From: Tetragonia tetragonoides
Taxonomy: Eukaryota; Streptophyta; Magnoliopsida; Caryophyllales; Aizoaceae
Direction: 5' to 3'
Length of the DNA: 64,000 bases
Assembly (NCBI GenBank): GCA_038025085.1
Contig: CM076140.1
Coordinates: 29,995,001-30,059,000, forward strand
Below, piece after piece: positions 60,335 through 64,000 of the stretch (position 1 is the first letter of the stretch; each line of letters begins with the position of its first letter). Under the pieces are notes generated by a model. It made no database searches and had not been told where the DNA came from. It saw only the letters and a program-made list of their open reading frames with translations. A program made the translations under genes and the position numbers.

Positions 60335-63300
60335 ATGATTAGAGGAGAGGGAAATATAACCAAGATGATCCTACAGATCTCCATAGTTTTAAGCCTGTTA
60401 TTAAGCAGCTTTATACCTAATCTCTCAGCTCTCTCAGTCACCGTCAACGATGTAGAATGTGTGTATGAATATGTTCTCTATGAGGGCGACACTGTTTCTG
60501 GAAACTTTGTTGTTGTTGATCACGATATTTTCTGGAGCTCTGACCATCCTGGCATTGATTTCACTGTAAGTCGATTTTGATTGATTTATTCAATTGGGTC
60601 CTTTAAAGATCTCAAATATTTGTATTGTTTGGGATTTTTATTGAAAGTTGTGATTTGTTTGAGATTTAATTGGACATGGGTTGGAGAATATTTGGAATTG
60701 GATTGGGTTGTTTGTGATTGTGGGGAAGGTCTTAAATTTGTGTATATTGGTTCTGTTAGTAATTCTTTCTAGCTTATAAAGTTATGATTTTGTTTCTGGG
60801 TTTTGTAAAAATAGATGGAAGGGTAGCTAAGTTGCAGAGTGTCGTTTTTTTTTTTTTTTTGTTATTAATATGTTCTGGGAGCTTAGTGTATGTGAATTAC
60901 TCTCATCATGATAGCTTTCCTATGTCTTGGAACTATGTCTGGATCCAAATTCTGTTGTGAAGGTCCTAATTTTGTTCAAACTAATATGGTATTGGTAAAG
61001 ATTTTGTGGGTAAGGTTGTAATTTTGTTTTATATTGGTTCTGTGTCAATTCTATTTTCTGGGTATTAGATAGGTTATAAAGTTCTAATTTTGTTCATGAG
61101 TTATGTAAATATAGTTGGAAGGGTGGCTAAGTTGCAGAGTTTTTGGAACCAATGAAATGAGTTTGTTATTACTAAGTTTTGTGGGATCAGTGGATATTGA
61201 AATGTCAAATATGTCCATCTGACATGCTTTTTCGTGTCTGGGGGGGGTGTATGGTGTTAAAAATGGCTGTGATGAATTGTGAGAAAACTATGTTTGAAGA
61301 GGAAGCGGTTTCTATTTTTTCCATTGGGGCATCTTAAAGTGTGTATGATTCATGCTTCCTATCCCTAGCATAGCCTATTAATTTGAGTGAGAATATGTTG
61401 TATGATATCTTCAATGGAAGGTTTTGAGAAGTAACTTGCTAGGTAGAAAGTTTCCATTGTGATTTTGTTGGGCAACACTAGAGCATGCAGTGTAAAATAT
61501 GAGATAACATCTAAAATAGATTTTGCTGGTGCATTGAAATGAAGACAGCTAGCAGTTCTATTTGGAGCTTTTGAGTTTAGAGAGTGTCAGCTGCATTCTT
61601 CCTCCTTAAACAAGTACCCGTGTGCCCTCAGCATCTGCAAGGAAAATTATTTGGCAAAATCTGGGTATTAAGACAACTACTTTCCAGTTCTAGGTTCTTC
61701 CTTGTATATCCTGTCAAAATTAATCTCAGTGAGCTGACAGTGGGAGATTGTATCACATTTATGGGAGTTGAGTGTGGTTGCTGCTGCAGGGAATTAACTC
61801 CCATATATTCTTTCACAAGCTAGTAAATTAAGAGGCTGCTGGAGGTGTCCTTTTCTTGGGCTTGACCCAAAATAACGAAAGTGACATTGGGCCTGCTGGG
61901 TGTAGGTGTGGCATGGCATGGCACTTGAAATGGTTCTAAGATATTTTCTTTGCACCAAATAAAACTTGAAATGTGATCAAATTTATTATATTAAATCGGG
62001 GGCTGAATACTAGATCATTGGATGTGACTTCAGCCCGATGTTTTCGCATCACAAACAACCCTTCTTGTCATCTTGTTGGAATGTTGGATGCGATTTCCTG
62101 ATGAGAAATAGTAGGAACTGTTTCTTTTTTCTTCTCAACACGCACTTTTTATTAAGATCACTCGTTATAGTGTGTGTTAAGCTGGGAACTTCAGTAAATT
62201 TCAGAAGCTTTCAGTGGGACAAGATATTAACATAATGTGTGGAACTTTGAGAACACTACTTGAATAGATCGATGGTTAATTGATAGTCAAGTGCAGCTCG
62301 TGTTGATCAAGTGGCAAATGCAAAAAATAAATCAATTCCCCCTACACGTATAAAGATGTTATACAGAAAAGAGAGGACCAATTTTTTTTATTTTTTCTCT
62401 GGACTTTCAAGGTCAAAATAAAAAGTGTCACATAATTCGCTGAAGCCCCATGCGAATTGCGTCCCCGAATTGGCATACCGCACAACATTGGTAGCATAAT
62501 GTGTTCAGGACTCTATTCGTTATGCATTGCTGGAAGCACAAGTTCTATATATTATATATGGACAAATGTTAAGTATATATTTCATATACACTAGTTTGTG
62601 GGGTAATCGCAGGTGACATCTCCAGCAGGAAATGTAGTCCACACTTTGAAAGGAACAGCTGGTGACAAGTTTGAGTTCAAAGCCCCACGAAGTGGAATGT
62701 ATAAGTTCTGTTTCCAAAATCCATACTCGGCACCCGAGACTGTCTCTTTCTGCATTCATGTTGGCCATATCCCCAATGAGCACAATCTTGCTAAAGACGG
62801 TTAGTGCATGTAGATTAGGTATTATTTCTTTTTTGAGCAAAAGGTGGGAGCTCAAGTGGTAGAGCTCTCACCCCCTACAACCTCTAGGTTGAGGGTTCAA
62901 GCCTCATTGCCCTCAATTTCATATTGAGGGTGGTAGTTGTTGTTATGGGCCTTTAGGCCACCCCCATCCCCCTGTAATGGGCCTAAGAGCCCGGCTTCCT
63001 TGCCTATTAAAAAAAAAACAAAAGAAGATAATATTTCTTTCGGAGTAATGTTGACTTAACTGATTTAGAATTTGTACCATTGTGTAATTGCCTACTTTGG
63101 TATATCATGATTATCTTTGCAATGCAGAACATTTGGATCCAATCAATGTCAAAATTGCTGAGCTGAGAGAAGCACTAGAATCTGTAACGGCGGAGCAGAA
63201 GTATTTGAAAGCCCGTGATGCACGACATCGTCACAGTAAGCTACTTATGATGTTTTTCTTTGTCTCGTCCTATCTTTTTTCAAATGAACAAGTTGGGCAG

Positions 63301-63719
63301 AAGGTGTGTGAAGGTGTTGATTGTTTCCACAATAGCTGCAAAATATTGCTGATTCATGTGCTCAACTTCTTAATGATATCAAGCTCTCATGTTTGTCCAT
63401 TTGCTCTGTGAAGGATGAATATTTATCTTTGAAGCTCGTCACAGAGCAGAAATATGTTACAAACTCTGTTGGGGAAGAGTTACATAATCTAGAACAAGTT
63501 TAACCTTTGTTTTGATGAGGTTATCTAGTGTCCACTTGAGTGGGTTCTGTTGCATACTCTGATCATGTCTTTGTTTTTGATGCAGCAAATGAGAGCACAA
63601 GAAAGCGTGTCATCTTTTACACATTGGCTGAATACATACTGCTGATAGCAGCTAGTGGTCTTCAAGTAGTTTACATCCGTCGGCTATTTAGCAAGTCCGT
63701 GGGTTATAACCGGGTTTGA
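60335..63719 (+). CDS. P24BETA3: p24 beta-type transmembrane emp24/GOLD cargo receptor, four exons
   Basis: Exons 60335-60565, 62613-62799, 63128-63235 and 63586-63719 join in frame (660 bp, 219 residues). All introns have GT...AG ends (GTAAGT, GTTAGT, GTAAGC donors). ATG 60335 is the first in frame; 60365 is an alternative. A signal peptide (about residues 1-32) precedes LSVTVNDVEC. The GOLD domain follows with EGDTVSGNFVVVDHDIFW, KGTAGDKFEFKAP and YKFCF; its paired Cys are at VEC and FCF. Then come a coiled coil (VKIAELREALESVTAEQ), one membrane span (VIFYTLAEYILLIAASGLQV) and a short cytosolic tail ending YNRV. p24 proteins cycle between ER and Golgi in COPI/COPII vesicles and help sort cargo such as GPI-anchored proteins. 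The sequence resembles Arabidopsis p24 beta 3 rather than beta 2. It appears intact. Confidence 0.95.
60566..62612 (+). other. Intron 1 of the p24 gene
   Basis: 2.05-kb intron with GTAAGT donor and TCGCAG acceptor. It holds poly-T runs and small ORFs (60581-60772, 61584-61823) with no domain. A weak internal repetition (TTGGAAGGGTGGCTAAGTTGCAGAG near 60818 and 61118, the first with TGGAAGGGTAGC) suggests an old local duplication of about 300 bp. Confidence 0.85.
62835..63022 (+). mobile_element. tRNA-derived SINE in intron 2 of the p24 gene
   Basis: GGAGCTCAAGTGGTAGAGCTC (A box, 62848-62868) and GAGGGTTCAAGCCTC (B box, 62890-62905) are followed by a GGCC-rich body and an A-rich tail (63009-63022). 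ATTTCTTT occurs on both sides (62825, 63034), a possible target duplication. It is transcribed with the host gene but lies fully within the intron. Confidence 0.8.
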
Positions 63720-64000
63720 GTTGCAGCTACTTGATTTGCTTTCTACTTCGTTGTGTCTTGATAGTTGTAGAGTTTAGACTGAGAGATGAATTCTCAAAAG
63801 CTGTATTATCTTATAAACCAGCCTTTTGCTCCTTACCTTTTATTTATTCAAATATTTTGCTTAAATGTAATGTCAACTTGTTTATCAGAGTTACCTGACT
63901 GGCTGACTTACATCCACTGATATACTTTAGTCAGGGTCAATGGTGATTTGCCTGCCTTTTAATCGAGTGGAAGCAGCTAGCAAGCAGAGAGGAATTAGAT
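63720..64000 (+). other. 3' UTR and downstream region of the p24 gene
   Basis: AT-rich. ORFs here are short and have no domain. No exact AATAAA was seen; an AATATTTTGC/TTAAATGTAATG region near 63850 could serve as a plant-type far-upstream/near-upstream signal. Confidence 0.4.

Noticed and set aside
60581..62235. Small ORFs in p24 intron 1
   Set aside because: No domain; splice signals and continuity of the p24 protein place them in an intron.

Overview
The window is eukaryotic, from a higher plant and most likely a eudicot. The evidence is a spliced host gene, plant-specific retrotransposon lineages (Ty3/gypsy Tat and Tekay, Ty1/copia SIRE-like), plant mobile domain genes, tRNA-derived SINEs and nuclear copies of plastid DNA. 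The species cannot be named from sequence alone. About 57 of the 64 kb are nested transposable elements. The only clearly intact host gene is at the right end.

Layout. (1) 1-1084: AT-rich intergenic DNA with a TTA microsatellite. (2) About 1085-57530: the torn remains of one MuDR-type MULE DNA transposon. Its terminal inverted repeats are at 1085-2290 and 52480-57530. Its transposase survives as an N-terminal block (3579-4566), a C-terminal block (36623-37731) and a tail (50801-51250), and the catalytic core is lost. A small zf-GRF zinc-finger gene lies antisense inside its right end. (3) The MULE was hit repeatedly: an 870-bp TIR element in the left TIR; a possible copia solo LTR (about 2393-3020); a 32-kb block (4567-36598); a 5'-truncated LINE (37732-50790) that itself carries a 12-kb Tekay chromovirus (38665-50694); and a chimeric plastid insert of matK, ccsA and rpoC2 fragments (52591-57300) that itself carries a 3.6-kb solo LTR (53446-57068).

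The 32-kb block is also layered. A SIRE-like copia element without most of pol (4567-10446) sits in the interior of reverse-oriented Tekay-like DNA (10447-12104 and 29660-33927). One LTR of that Tekay DNA is split by a 17.5-kb Tat element (12105-29659, target duplication gtagg). The Tat element carries gag, a damaged pol with two RNase H domains, and two separate intron-containing plant mobile domain genes in antisense orientation. One of these is interrupted by a 460-bp hAT-type MITE. A further reverse LTR fragment (about 34016-36598) closes the block.

(4) 57530-60330: intergenic DNA with two tRNA-related SINEs and a LINE remnant. (5) 60335-63719: a four-exon p24 beta-type cargo receptor gene of the early secretory pathway, with another SINE in its second intron.

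The TE genes are decayed by stops, frameshifts and lost catalytic residues. Exact target duplications (aggac, gtagg, atcgc, gtcaccgc, aaacataga) nevertheless let the order of insertion be read. The most unusual signal is in the Tat element: antisense genes that keep introns, and a promoter region upstream of one of them that matches the element's own LTR promoter.
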